Counted from the first letter of the stretch, positions 7,805 through 17,140 are shown. The stretch: DNA of 50,179 bases from an uncultured Bacteroidota bacterium (GCA_903882805.1 CAIRYK010000090.1:1-50179); one strand, 5' to 3'. Numbers and translations are program-made. The notes: generated by a model from the sequence alone, not told the origin.

Positions 7805-8428
7805 ATGACTGAGCCTACACGCGCAATACAGACAAGCTATCCGGTAATGGAACATTTTTACACCTTGCAGGGCGAAGGTGTACATACTGGTAAGGCTGCA
7901 TATTTTATACGGCTTGGCGGATGCGATGTTGGTTGTGTGTGGTGCGATGTGAAAGAGAGCTGGGATGCAGCAGCACACCCGCTAATGACTACAACAGATA
8001 TTACAGCCATGGCTGCCGCCGAACCAGGACGAATAGCTGTAATAACAGGCGGGGAACCTGCAATGCACAACCTCACCGATATTTGCACGCAGCTACACGG
8101 AGCCGGATTCAAGACACATATCGAAACATCGGGAGCCCACCTACTATCTGGAGATTTGGACTGGGTTACGTTGTCGCCTAAGAAATTCAAAGCTCCGCTC
8201 GACGAGAACTTCGTAAAAGCCCATGAACTAAAAATAGTGGTCTTCCACAAATCTGACCTGGAATGGGCTGAAGAGCACGCTGCAAAAGTAAACGGCGAAT
8301 GTAAACTCTACCTTCAGCCCGAATGGAGCAAACGGGAAACAATTACACCCTTAATAATTGAGTATATTAAACGCCATCCCAAATGGCAATTATCTTTGCA
8401 AACACACAAATACATTAACATTCCTTAG
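7805..8428 (+). CDS. queE: 7-carboxy-7-deazaguanine synthase (QueE), radical SAM
   Basis: Converts 6-carboxytetrahydropterin to 7-carboxy-7-deazaguanine in the queuosine pathway. The 207-aa protein shows YTLQGEGVHTGKAAYFIRL then the cluster motif CDVGCVWCD (Cys40, Cys44, Cys47: CX3CX2C), and a TGGEPAMH motif for SAM binding. This short radical SAM core is typical of QueE. I start at ATG 7805, because a longer TTG reading (7769) includes the promoter-like box. The other queuosine genes (queC, queD, queF) are not here. uppP begins three bases after the stop, so the two are probably co-transcribed. Confidence 0.9.
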   Translation: MTEPTRAIQTSYPVMEHFYTLQGEGVHTGKAAYFIRLGGCDVGCVWCDVKESWDAAAHPLMTTTDITAMAAAEPGRIAVITGGEPAMHNLTDICTQLHGAGFKTHIETSGAHLLSGDLDWVTLSPKKFKAPLDENFVKAHELKIVVFHKSDLEWAEEHAAKVNGECKLYLQPEWSKRETITPLIIEYIKRHPKWQLSLQTHKYINIP

Positions 8429-8431
8429 TTT

Positions 8432-9322
8432 ATGAATTGGATACAAGTAGTGGTACTTGGTATTGTAGAAGGCATTACCGAATTTTTGCCTATCTCCAGC
8501 ACCGGACATATGATAATTGCCAGCTCTATAATGGGCATAAGTGAAGATGCTTTTACCAAGTTATTCGAGGTTTGCATCCAGTTTGGCGCCATTCTCTCTG
8601 TGGTAGCGATGTATTGGCGTAAGTTTTTCGACTTTGCCAAATGGCAGTTTTATGTAAAGCTCATTGTGGCCTTTATACCTGCTGCCATATGTGGCGCATT
8701 GTTTTCAAAACAAATAGATGCGCTGCTCGAGAGTAGCTTCACCGTTGGCATGAGTTTCTTGATAGGAGGCATTGTACTTTTATTTGTAGACAAAATATTT
8801 AAAAATGGAAATCTGGAACACGAGCGCGAAATTGGCTTCCCAAAGGCTTTTCTTATTGGTTGTTTTCAGGTGTTGGCTATGGTGCCCGGCGTTTCGCGCA
8901 GCGCGGCTACCATTGTAGGCGGACTCCAGCAAAAACTCAGTCGCAAACTGGCTACCGAGTTTTCGTTTTATCTCACCATCCCTACCATGACAGCGGCATC
9001 AGCTAAAAAGCTTTGGGATTTCTATAAAGCCCATGATCATCATTTTGCCTTTGAACAGGGGCAACTCAGTATGCTGATTGCTGGCAACATTATTGCTTTC
9101 ATCGTAGCATTTATTGCCATTAAAACATTTATAGCCTATGTGCAGAAACACACCTTCCGGGCATTTGGCGTATACCGCATAATAGCAGGCATAGCCGTAC
9201 TAGCGTTGATAGGGGCCGGCATAATAAAGAAAAACGAGGCTAAAGAAACTGAGCCGGCCAAGCAGACGGCACTGGTAAAAACGCCTGCTCAAATCACCAT
9301 TAATCCGGCGCTTCACAACTAA
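8432..9322 (+). CDS. uppP: Undecaprenyl-diphosphatase UppP (BacA family)
   Basis: Integral membrane phosphatase that recycles undecaprenyl pyrophosphate to the monophosphate carrier for peptidoglycan and glycan synthesis; it can confer bacitracin resistance. The 296-aa protein has the first family motif EGITEFLPISSTGH (13-26, with Glu13, Glu17 and His26) and the second motif PGVSRSAATI (about 153-162). About eight hydrophobic segments follow the usual pattern. The C-terminal 30 residues are polar, Lys/Pro/Thr-rich and extend past the family core. It starts three bases after queE. Confidence 0.93.
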   Translation: MNWIQVVVLGIVEGITEFLPISSTGHMIIASSIMGISEDAFTKLFEVCIQFGAILSVVAMYWRKFFDFAKWQFYVKLIVAFIPAAICGALFSKQIDALLESSFTVGMSFLIGGIVLLFVDKIFKNGNLEHEREIGFPKAFLIGCFQVLAMVPGVSRSAATIVGGLQQKLSRKLATEFSFYLTIPTMTAASAKKLWDFYKAHDHHFAFEQGQLSMLIAGNIIAFIVAFIAIKTFIAYVQKHTFRAFGVYRIIAGIAVLALIGAGIIKKNEAKETEPAKQTALVKTPAQITINPALHN

Positions 9323-9419
9323 CAAGTACCGTGATTATTGTATAGCCAGCAACAATAAGGGTATCAAAATTCTCTTTGCTAATTAATTATTAAAAGGCGC
9401 GGCGTTATCGCTCTTTTAT

Positions 9420-9427
9420 TACCTTTG
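9420..9427 (+). promoter_or_regulatory. -7 promoter box of citrate synthase
   Basis: Perfect TACCTTTG, followed by a leader of roughly 40 bases before the ATG at 9470. Confidence 0.6.
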
Positions 9428-9469
9428 CTATTGTAAAAATTAAGACATACCAGAACCAACTAACAACAT

Positions 9470-10777
9470 ATGGGCTACGTTAAAGACCTTTTTAAAGTAA
9501 AGGCTGATGAGCAAGCTAAAGAGATAAAAAGCATCATTGAACAGCACGGCAACAAAAAAATTGAAGACGTAACACTGGCGCAGGTATATCAGGGTATGCG
9601 CGGTATCACTGGTCTTGTAACCGAAACTTCATTACTGGATGCCAACGAAGGTATCCGTTTCCGCGGATTTTCTATTCCTGAATTGAGAGAAAAGCTGCCA
9701 AAGGTGGAAGGCGGCAACGAGCCCCTACCCGAAGGTCTTTTCTACTTGATGCTCATAGGCGAAACCCCGACAGCTGAACATGTAGACCATATTTCTGCTA
9801 CCTGGGCCCGCCGCTCTCACGTACCTAATTATGTATTCGATGTTATAGAATCATTCCCTGTTTCCGCTCACCCTATGACTCAGTTCACAGCTGCGGTTTT
9901 GGCTTTGGGCACAGAATCTAAATTTGCAAAAGCATATAACGAGGGTATAAGCAAAAAAGAATATTGGAGCTATGTGTATGAAGATACCATGACGCTCATC
10001 GCTCGCCTGCCCCGTATAGCTGCATATATCTACCGTCGCAAATACAAAAATGGCGATCACATCCAGCCTGATGGCATGCTCGACTGGAGCGGTAACTTCG
10101 CCCACATGCTGGGTTATGAAGACGAAAGCTTTAAAGAGTTGATGCGTTTGTACCTGACTATACATGCCGACCACGAAGGCGGTAATGTATCTGCTCATGC
10201 TACTCACCTCGTAGGTTCAGCTCTGAGCGATCCTTATTTGTCATTTGCAGCAGGTATGACCGGACTTGCAGGCCCATTACATGGCCTTGCAAATCAGGAA
10301 GTAATCCGCTGGATTGAAGAAATGTGTAAAGAACTGAGCAGCGACTCTCCTACCAAGGAACAGATAGCTGACTACATTCACAAAACACTGAAAGCTGGTA
10401 AAGTTGTTCCCGGATATGGTCACGCTGTATTGCGCAAAACAGATCCTCGATTTGTAGCTCAAATGGAATTTGCAAAACGCCATTGCGCAGACGACCCAAC
10501 CGTACAAACCGTATGGAATGTTTATGAAGTAGCGCCGCCAATTTTGGAAAGCACTGGTAAAATCAAAAACCCATGGCCAAACGTTGATGCCCATTCAGGC
10601 GCATTGCTCAAACATTATGGCCTTATCGAAGAAGATTTCTATACCGTATTGTTCGGCGTATCGCGCGCGTTGGGCGTGCTGGCCAGTCTTTGCTGGGATC
10701 GCGCATTGGGCTTCCCAATCGAGCGTCCGAAATCAATTACTACAGAATGGGTTAAGAATTTTGTAGCCAACAGCTAA
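9470..10777 (+). CDS. gltA: Citrate synthase, mitochondrial (eukaryotic-like) type
   Basis: Condenses acetyl-CoA and oxaloacetate to citrate, the entry step of the TCA cycle. The 435-aa protein carries the catalytic triad: His271 in [10 protein letters not shown], His318 in [13 protein letters not shown] and Asp373 in VDAHSG (pig heart numbering 274, 320, 375). The context LANQEV, the [16 protein letters not shown] run and [20 protein letters not shown] match the animal/plant mitochondrial enzyme rather than the E. coli hexameric type. This form is known in a minority of bacteria. It has its own promoter box and ends at a very long hairpin. Aconitase at 23815 is likewise of the mitochondrial type. 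Confidence 0.93.
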   Translation: MGYVKDLFKVKADEQAKEIKSIIEQHGNKKIEDVTLAQVYQGMRGITGLVTETSLLDANEGIRFRGFSIPELREKLPKVEGGNEPLPEGLFYLMLIGETPTAEHVDHISATWARRSHVPNYVFDVIESFPVSAHPMTQFTAAVLALGTESKFAKAYNEGISKKEYWSYVYEDTMTLIARLPRIAAYIYRRKYKNGDHIQPDGMLDWSGNFAHMLGYEDESFKELMRLYLTIHADHEGGNVSAHATHLVGSALSDPYLSFAAGMTGLAGPLHGLANQEVIRWIEEMCKELSSDSPTKEQIADYIHKTLKAGKVVPGYGHAVLRKTDPRFVAQMEFAKRHCADDPTVQTVWNVYEVAPPILESTGKIKNPWPNVDAHSGALLKHYGLIEEDFYTVLFGVSRALGVLASLCWDRALGFPIERPKSITTEWVKNFVANS

Positions 10778-10797
10778 TAGCACAACAACATCAAATT

Positions 10798-10858
10798 ATA
10801 ATCCATAACAGAAAGCGACCGATAGTTTTACTTTCGGTCGCTTTCTATTATGGATTAT
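10798..10858 (+). terminator. Very long hairpin after citrate synthase
   Basis: ATAATCCATAA (10798-10808) pairs with TTATGGATTAT (10848-10858), and AGAAAGCGACCGA (10810-10822) pairs with TCGGTCGCTTTCT (10834-10846). This makes a stem of about 24 pairs with a single C/A mismatch and an 11-base loop. No T-tract follows. It probably ends or stabilises the citrate synthase mRNA. Confidence 0.7.
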
Positions 10859-10942
10859 CGTATTAACTCACTTACCTATAACGAGTAACAATACTGCCTT
10901 CGCGGTAGCTCATAGCATCAACAAACTGAACCTTATTTTAAG

Positions 10943-10950
10943 TATTTTTG
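10943..10950 (+). promoter_or_regulatory. -7 promoter box of the radical SAM gene
   Basis: TATTTTTG matches TAnnTTTG and lies 20 bases before the TTG start at 10971. Confidence 0.55.
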
Positions 10951-10970
10951 TTGTTTAAAGCCTAAATGAT

Positions 10971-13172
10971 TTGCCAGCAACCGTTTTTTTAATCACGCCG
11001 CCATTTACACAACTCAATACCCCCTACCCTGCTACGGCCTACCTAAAGGGCTTTTTAAATACCCGAAACATTAGCTCGTTTCAGGCCGATCTGGGTATAG
11101 AGGTTACGATAGCTTTGTTTTCAAAAAACGGATTAGTAGACCTTTTCGATGCAGTAAACAAATTAGCTATTCCTGAGGGCGGATGGAAATCGGCCCGAAT
11201 CATAGCGCTGCAAGAAGACTATATCAACACAATAGACGATACCATACGCTTTCTGCAAGGCGCCAACCCAACGCTTGCGCATTACATAGCCAAACGCAAC
11301 TACCTTCCCGAGGCTGCGCGTTTCACTCAACTCGAAGATCTGGAATGGGCTTTTGGCGCTATGGGTATACAAGATCGCGCCAAACATCTGGCCACTATGT
11401 ACCTTGAAGACCTGAGCGACCTAATAATGGAGTGTGTAGATCCTCATTTTGGCTTTAGTAGATATGCGGAACGATTAGGCAGGTCGGCAAATAGCTTCGA
11501 CGAGCTGTACAATAACCTACAACAACCATATACCTACATCGATCGACTGCTAATAAATATTTTGTCGCAAAAAATGGCCTCGGTAAGACCGGCGCTGGTT
11601 GCAGTTTCGGTTCCCTTTCCCGGCAATCTTTATTCCGGTTTCCGTTGCGCCCAATGGATAAAAAAGAACTATCCCGAAGTGAAACTGGCTATGGGCGGCG
11701 GCTTTCCCAATACCGAACTTCGCTCGCTTTCCGACCCTCGCGTATTCGAGTTTTTCGACTACATAACGCTCGATGACGGCGAGGCGCCGCTCGAGAACCT
11801 CATTCATTTTATTGAGGGCAAAAAAACAGCAGAAGATCTGAAACGCACATTTGCGCTAAGTAATGGCGCCGTTACCTATAACGACAATAAGAACTGCAAA
11901 GACTACAGGCAGGGGGCCGTAGGTACACCCGACTACAGCGATTTTCTGCTCAACAAATACATATCTGCCATAGAAGTGCGCAACCCTATGCACAGCCTCT
12001 GGAGCGATGGGCGGTGGAACAAACTTACCATGGCTCATGGCTGCTATTGGGCAAAATGCACATTCTGCGACATTTCGCTGGACTACATCAAACAATATGA
12101 ACCTATAACCGCCGTAACACTCTGCAACAGAATAGAAGAAATTATCGCGCAAACCGGACAGACAGGTTTTCATTTCGTAGACGAAGCCGCGCCGCCGGCG
12201 TTGATGCGCTCGCTGGCGCTCGAAATAATAAGCCGAAAAATAACCATTAGCTGGTGGACCAATGTGCGTTTTGAAAAAAGCTTCACCCGCGACCTATGCC
12301 AGTTATTAAAAGCGTCGGGCTGCATTGCTGTATCGGGCGGACTGGAAGTGGCCTCCGACAGATTATTGCAACTTATCAACAAGGGCATTACAGTGGCGCA
12401 GGTTGCGCGCGTTAATAAAAACTTCTCAGAAGCTGGCATCATGGTGCATGCCTACCTCATGTATGGCTTTCCTACCCAAACTGCACAGGAAACAATAGAC
12501 TCGCTCGAGATGGTTCGACAGATGTTTCAGGCAGGCATTCTACAATCGGCGTTCTGGCACCAGTTTGCCATGACGGCGCACAGCCCCGTGGGTATGGAGC
12601 CGCAAAAATATGGCGTAGTAAAAGAAACTGAAGCAATAGGAACATTCGCCAACAACGACATAGTTCATCACGACCCAAAGGGCGCAGATCATGAGGCCTA
12701 CACAGATGGATTAAAAAAATCATTATTCAACTACATGCATGGCGCTTGTTTCGATTATCCATTACAAAAATGGTTCGATTTCAAAACGCCCAAAACCACC
12801 GTAAAACCAGACTATATAAGTGGCATTCTCAACGAAGAAGAGTATACAAGCGCTAACCCTACCGCCAAGGTAATTTGGCTGGGGAAAACGCCAACTGTAG
12901 ATATTAGTACCAAATCGAAAAAAGGAAGTACATGGGAAGTATGCACCCTTACTTTCGAAACAAAGCGAGAAACATTAAGCATTAAGGTTAACGAACCGAT
13001 GGGCAGCTGGCTTGCGGGTATGCTCGCAAAAATGAGCCCGGGCAACAACAAAACCTACACCTGGCAAGAAATAAAAGAAGATTACGAGGCGGCTGGACTG
13101 GAAGATTTCGAACTATTTTGGGATAACAAACCCGTAAATAGCTTATATAAAGCAGGCCTGTTTCGTTTTTAG
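10971..13172 (+). CDS. B12-binding-type radical SAM protein
   Basis: 733-aa protein. Residues 1 to about 300 resemble the cobalamin-binding/Rossmann part of B12-dependent radical SAM enzymes (PPFTQLNTPYPATAYL near the start, AMGGGFPNTELRSL near 240, YITLDDGEAPLENLIHFIEG near 262-281). Residues about 350-560 are a radical SAM core: Cys358, Cys363 and Cys366 in HGCYWAKCTFCD, a CX4CX2C spacing in place of the canonical CX3CX2C, then FVDEAAPP and SGGLEVASDRLL. The C-terminal 170 residues are unassigned. The substrate is unknown. The start is TTG 10971; the nearby ATG at 10966 is in another frame and stops after eight codons. No partner gene such as a RiPP precursor is visible. Confidence 0.8.
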   Translation: MPATVFLITPPFTQLNTPYPATAYLKGFLNTRNISSFQADLGIEVTIALFSKNGLVDLFDAVNKLAIPEGGWKSARIIALQEDYINTIDDTIRFLQGANPTLAHYIAKRNYLPEAARFTQLEDLEWAFGAMGIQDRAKHLATMYLEDLSDLIMECVDPHFGFSRYAERLGRSANSFDELYNNLQQPYTYIDRLLINILSQKMASVRPALVAVSVPFPGNLYSGFRCAQWIKKNYPEVKLAMGGGFPNTELRSLSDPRVFEFFDYITLDDGEAPLENLIHFIEGKKTAEDLKRTFALSNGAVTYNDNKNCKDYRQGAVGTPDYSDFLLNKYISAIEVRNPMHSLWSDGRWNKLTMAHGCYWAKCTFCDISLDYIKQYEPITAVTLCNRIEEIIAQTGQTGFHFVDEAAPPALMRSLALEIISRKITISWWTNVRFEKSFTRDLCQLLKASGCIAVSGGLEVASDRLLQLINKGITVAQVARVNKNFSEAGIMVHAYLMYGFPTQTAQETIDSLEMVRQMFQAGILQSAFWHQFAMTAHSPVGMEPQKYGVVKETEAIGTFANNDIVHHDPKGADHEAYTDGLKKSLFNYMHGACFDYPLQKWFDFKTPKTTVKPDYISGILNEEEYTSANPTAKVIWLGKTPTVDISTKSKKGSTWEVCTLTFETKRETLSIKVNEPMGSWLAGMLAKMSPGNNKTYTWQEIKEDYEAAGLEDFELFWDNKPVNSLYKAGLFRF

Positions 13173-13259
13173 TTTATTGTTAATATGCTATGCCCTAGCG
13201 CACGATTAGTATTTATACATTAAATTTGAAGTGACTCTCTTCGCTGCAATCCATAAATC

Positions 13260-13727
13260 ATGCGCCAAAGTATAAATACTATAGCTCAGTTTTGTAAAAT
13301 CCGACTGGTAATACTGGCTATTATCCTGTGCGGAGCTATTAGCGTACATGGTCAAAAAACAAGGCAAAAAGAAGATGGCGTAGCAGCTGGTCCTATGTCG
13401 TGCAAAATTGCGGGCAAGGTAGTCAGCATATTGCAGTACGTAGATGCCGCCGATTCCGGAAGTATTTGCGCCAGATGTCCGTGTTATGCACGCGTACGCA
13501 TTATGGAACTGATTGCATGCGGGCAGGCTGTTACCGTGCCGCTTTATTCGGGCGATACTATAGAAATTAAGTTTACAAAATCGCTGCAACCGTCTGGTTA
13601 TGGCAGAAAACGCCGTAAAGCTCCCGGCCTGAAGGAGGGAGATATTTTTACTGCCTATACCGAACAACGCCTGAAAATGGGCGCTACAGACCAGTTTGTT
13701 ATTTACGACTATACGCTCAAAAAATAA
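13260..13727 (+). CDS. Small secreted cysteine-containing protein, unknown function
   Basis: 155 aa with an N-terminal signal peptide (basic and hydrophobic, about residues 13-31, cleavage near VHGQ). The mature part has a cysteine cluster SICARCPCYARV (about residues 77-88) plus single Cys residues before and after. It includes basic residues in GRKRRK and a YTEQRLKMG stretch near the end. I recognise no family. It ends nine bases before the convergent GH3 gene, with no terminator between them. Confidence 0.6.
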   Translation: MRQSINTIAQFCKIRLVILAIILCGAISVHGQKTRQKEDGVAAGPMSCKIAGKVVSILQYVDAADSGSICARCPCYARVRIMELIACGQAVTVPLYSGDTIEIKFTKSLQPSGYGRKRRKAPGLKEGDIFTAYTEQRLKMGATDQFVIYDYTLKK

Positions 13728-13736
13728 CTTCCGGGC

Positions 13737-15245
13737 TTATAAGTAAGCCAACATTTCCTCCAGATACTTCCTTTCATTGCTCAATCGGGGCACCTTATTT
13801 TGCCCACCCAACTTGCCTTTATCTTTCAGCCAGCGCTTGAAACCGTCTTTAGGCATCTGATGCACTATAGGCATACGCAAGGCTATGTCTTTATATCGTT
13901 TGGCCTCATAGTCTGAATTGATAGCCTGTAGCGACTTATCGAGCAGTGAAGTAAAGTGCTCCAGCGTTACCGGCAAATGTTCAAACTCTATCACCCATTC
14001 GTGGGCGCCATTATCTTCGCCTGTCATATACACCGGCGCTGCCGAATAGTCTACCACTACGGCGCCGGTTTCTGCACAGGCTACCGCTATTGCATTATCA
14101 GCATTATCCACAATCAACTCTTCTCCAAAAGCATTAATGAAGTGTTTTAATCGGCCGCTTACCTTAATCCGGAATGGATCGAGCGAAGTGAACTGTATTG
14201 TATCGCCCACCAGGTAGCGCCACAAACCGCCATTGGTACTGATCACTATAGCATAATTCTTATAAAGTTCCACGTCCTTGAGTGTGAGTGTGCGAGGCGA
14301 TTCCTTGCCGTATTCATCCATCGGCATAAACTCGTAAAATATGCCGTGATTCAAAAACAGCAACATACCTTCTTCATCTTCTCTGTCCTGCGCCGCAAAA
14401 AAACCTTCCGATGCATTGTAGGTTTCTCTGTAATACATATTTGGCGACGGCACAAACTGCTCAAACTGCCTGCGGTACGGTATAAAATTGACACCGCCAT
14501 GAATGTACAACTCCAGATTAGGCCATATATCCAGTAAATTGTTGGCGCCAGTTATCTCAAATATTCTCTTGATGAGAACTATCGTCCATGTGGGCACTCC
14601 AGCTATATAGGTCACATTTTCAGCTATAGTGCTGTGCGCCATGCGCTCTATTTTTGCTTCCCATTCCGTCATCAAGGCTATACTCAATTCTGGTGTGCGA
14701 AACAACTGACCTGCAAATGGCATATTCTGCAGCATAACCGCCGATAGGTCGCCAAAAAACGAAGCGGCATTCAACTGATTTACCTGATGGCTACCGCCCA
14801 ATAGTAGGCACTTACCCGATGTAAGATTGGACTGTGGATTTTGCCGCAGATAGAGCGCCAATACATCTTTGCCGCCGCGGTAATGGGTATCGTCCAGCGA
14901 TTCCTTGCTTACCGGTATAAACTTGCTCTTATCGCTTGTTGTCCCGCTCGACTTTGCGAACCAAGTAATAGGCGATGGCCACAAAATATTCTGATGCCCT
15001 TCCAGTATGCGCTGTATGTAGGGCTTGAGCGTTTCATAATCGTTTATCGGTACGCTGCGTTGAAATTCGCTAATGCTGCCTAAGTTTTCAAAATTATATT
15101 TCTTTCCATACTCGGTAAACTGCGCCGACCCCACCAGATTATTAAACACTTGCTGCTGTGTATCTATGGGGTTATGCATAAAATTATCTATTGCGCTTTG
15201 GCGCAACTTGATAAAAGCTTTGAATGCCGGACTGATAATACTCAT
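13737..15245 (-). CDS. GH3-family acyl-acid-amide synthetase-like protein
   Basis: 502-aa member of the GH3 superfamily of the ANL adenylating fold. Plant GH3 proteins conjugate jasmonate or auxin to amino acids; the bacterial role is not established. The nucleotide-binding motif SSGTTSDKSKFIPVS is intact, and ETYNASEGFFAAQD and the C-terminal segments typical of the family are present. I start at ATG 15245; an upstream in-frame TTG (15284) would add 13 hydrophobic residues and overlaps a CTTTG promoter-like element. It follows lptB by 72 bases on the same strand, so co-transcription is likely. Confidence 0.85.
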   Translation of the reverse strand: MSIISPAFKAFIKLRQSAIDNFMHNPIDTQQQVFNNLVGSAQFTEYGKKYNFENLGSISEFQRSVPINDYETLKPYIQRILEGHQNILWPSPITWFAKSSGTTSDKSKFIPVSKESLDDTHYRGGKDVLALYLRQNPQSNLTSGKCLLLGGSHQVNQLNAASFFGDLSAVMLQNMPFAGQLFRTPELSIALMTEWEAKIERMAHSTIAENVTYIAGVPTWTIVLIKRIFEITGANNLLDIWPNLELYIHGGVNFIPYRRQFEQFVPSPNMYYRETYNASEGFFAAQDREDEEGMLLFLNHGIFYEFMPMDEYGKESPRTLTLKDVELYKNYAIVISTNGGLWRYLVGDTIQFTSLDPFRIKVSGRLKHFINAFGEELIVDNADNAIAVACAETGAVVVDYSAAPVYMTGEDNGAHEWVIEFEHLPVTLEHFTSLLDKSLQAINSDYEAKRYKDIALRMPIVHQMPKDGFKRWLKDKGKLGGQNKVPRLSNERKYLEEMLAYL

Positions 15246-15317
15246 AATACGAAAAATAAAAAAAACTAAACGCCAATAAAACAAAGCTCCGTTACCGGCT
15301 ATGCTCTATTGACCCAC

Positions 15318-16070
15318 CTATGGCTTCACAGGCCACAGATGCTCTTTGCGCCTGAGTACAAAGTTCTGACCAAGGTACACTTTTCTTACCTGTTCGTCGG
15401 CAGCTAATTCCTCTGCCGAACCAGCCTTCAGTATCCGGCCTTCAAAAAGCAGGTAGGCGCGATCGGTAATAGATAGTGTTTCCTGTACATTATGGTCTGT
15501 TATAAGGATACCAATATTCTTAAATTTCAATGCGGCTACTATACTCTGTATATCTTCTACCGCTATAGGGTCTATACCCGCAAATGGCTCGTCGAGGAGT
15601 ATAAACTTTGGATTTACCGCCAGCGCCCGCGCTATTTCTGTTCTGCGTCGTTCGCCGCCGCTCAGCACATCGCCGGGGCTTTTGCGCACATGCCCCAGGT
15701 GAAACTCTTCGAGCAAGTCTTCCAGCTTTTTACGCTGTTCCCCACGGGTGAGCTTTGTCATTTCCAGCACTGCCGATATATTATCTTCTACCGAAAGTTT
15801 TCTGAAAATCGAAGCCTCCTGCGGCAGGTAGCCTATGCCCATTTGCGCACGCTTGTACATGGGCAAGGCGGTGATATTCTCTCCATCCAGAAACACATTG
15901 CCTTTGTCGGGCTTTACCAGCCCCACCACCATGTAAAACGAAGTGGTTTTACCGGCTCCGTTAGGACCAAGCAAACCTACAATCTCCCCCTGATTCACAT
16001 CAAACGACACATTGTTTACTACTGTGCGTCTGCCGTATTGTTTTACAAGTCCTTCGGTATGTATTTTCAA
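15318..16070 (-). CDS. lptB: LPS export ABC transporter ATPase LptB
   Basis: ATPase of the LptB2FGC machine that extracts lipopolysaccharide from the inner membrane. In 250 aa it has Walker A GPNGAGKT (35-42), signature LSGGERRR, Walker [12 protein letters not shown] and the LptB-typical [17 protein letters not shown] and [11 protein letters not shown] motifs. The in-frame TTG at 16124 would add 18 residues, but a perfect -7 box lies inside that extension, so the TTG at 16070 is the better start and gives the usual LptB length. The other lpt genes are absent, as is common because they are scattered in many genomes. Confidence 0.9.
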   Translation of the reverse strand: MKIHTEGLVKQYGRRTVVNNVSFDVNQGEIVGLLGPNGAGKTTSFYMVVGLVKPDKGNVFLDGENITALPMYKRAQMGIGYLPQEASIFRKLSVEDNISAVLEMTKLTRGEQRKKLEDLLEEFHLGHVRKSPGDVLSGGERRRTEIARALAVNPKFILLDEPFAGIDPIAVEDIQSIVAALKFKNIGILITDHNVQETLSITDRAYLLFEGRILKAGSAEELAADEQVRKVYLGQNFVLRRKEHLWPVKP

Positions 16071-16085
16071 CTGTGGCCTTTTGTG

Positions 16086-16093
16086 CAAAAATA
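16086..16093 (-). promoter_or_regulatory. -7 promoter box of lptB
   Basis: On the minus strand TATTTTTG fits TAnnTTTG. It is 15 bases before TTG 16070 and argues against the longer start. Confidence 0.6.
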
Positions 16094-16223
16094 ACAAATA
16101 GGCAGGAGTTTTCGCTAACGCCAATTTCAGTGAATATGCTAAAATTTAGCTACCGTCAGGCATCAACCAAGCAGCGTTTTCACCACTGCTGGCAAAAACG
16201 CTGTTCCAATTACAATGTACCGG

Positions 16224-17000
16224 CTATTCGCCTTTGAACACCGGCTTCCTTTTCTCCAAAAATGCTTGTACGCCTTCTCTGAAGTCGTAAGATGCCCCGG
16301 CCAATGCCTGCACCTTCTTCTCTGCCTCCAGTTGTTCTTGCAGACTGTTGTTGTACGTTACATTGAGCAGGCGTTTGGTAAGTCCTATCCCCTTGGTAGG
16401 CATTTGAGCAAGGTTCATGGCCATTTTCTTACTTTCCGCTTCAAATTCGTCGTCGGCATAGCATTTATATATCATGCCCATGGCCACCGCTTCTGTCGCG
16501 GTTACCTTGTCGCCGGTCATCATCAGGGCAGCAGCGCGCTGCAGTCCCACAAGGCGCGGCAACATATAGGTGCCCCCGCTATCGGGTATCAACCCTATTT
16601 TGCTGAACGCCTGTATAAACGACGCGCTATTGGCGGCAAGCACTATATCGCATGCCAATGCAATATTTGCGCCTGCTCCGGCTGCAACGCCGTTTACAGC
16701 GGCTATGATCGGTTTTTCTATCGTTCTTAGTCTTGTTATTGCCGGATTGTAGTGCTCGGCTACCATACGCTCAAACTCCTCGGGCGTTGGGTTCATTGCC
16801 TCGCTTAGGTCCTGCCCAGAGCAAAAACCCTTACCTGCGCCGGTAAGATATATACACCTGATATCAACATCGGCTGCACAATCATCCAGATAAGCCTGTA
16901 GTGTCAGCGCCATTTCGCGGTTGTAACTATTATATTTTTCAGGCCTGTTCAGGGTTATATACCCTACTCCATTTTCTTTATGTAGTAATACTGCGCTCAT
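16224..17000 (-). CDS. Enoyl-CoA hydratase/isomerase, PaaG-like
   Basis: 258-aa crotonase-fold enzyme. It shows TLNRPEKYNSYN at the start, the first oxyanion-hole region GKGFCSGQDLSE (about 56-67), and the second region NGVAAGAGANIALACDIVLA followed by SFIQAFSKIGLIPDSGGTYMLPRL. The SGQDL and IGLIPDSGGT forms favour the PaaG group (ring-epoxide isomerase of phenylacetate degradation), with Asp in place of the hydratase Glu in GLIPDSGGT. No other paa gene is adjacent, so the pathway is uncertain. It may act with the acyl-CoA enzymes of this window. Its promoter box ends four bases before the ATG. Confidence 0.85.
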   Translation of the reverse strand: MSAVLLHKENGVGYITLNRPEKYNSYNREMALTLQAYLDDCAADVDIRCIYLTGAGKGFCSGQDLSEAMNPTPEEFERMVAEHYNPAITRLRTIEKPIIAAVNGVAAGAGANIALACDIVLAANSASFIQAFSKIGLIPDSGGTYMLPRLVGLQRAAALMMTGDKVTATEAVAMGMIYKCYADDEFEAESKKMAMNLAQMPTKGIGLTKRLLNVTYNNSLQEQLEAEKKVQALAGASYDFREGVQAFLEKRKPVFKGE

Positions 17001-17004
17001 ACTT

Positions 17005-17012
17005 CAAAGGTA
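17005..17012 (-). promoter_or_regulatory. -7 promoter box of the PaaG-like gene
   Basis: Minus-strand TACCTTTG, four bases before the ATG at 17000. Transcription would begin at or next to the start codon. Confidence 0.6.
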
Positions 17013-17140
17013 CATTTAGTTGCGAAATACCCAATAACGGCAATGGTAATATTACCTATATGCTATACCATACGGAGCTACATTTCATCAACCAAGATTG
17101 ACAAAATGTAAAGCAAACCATACTTTTTGTAAATTTTGCC

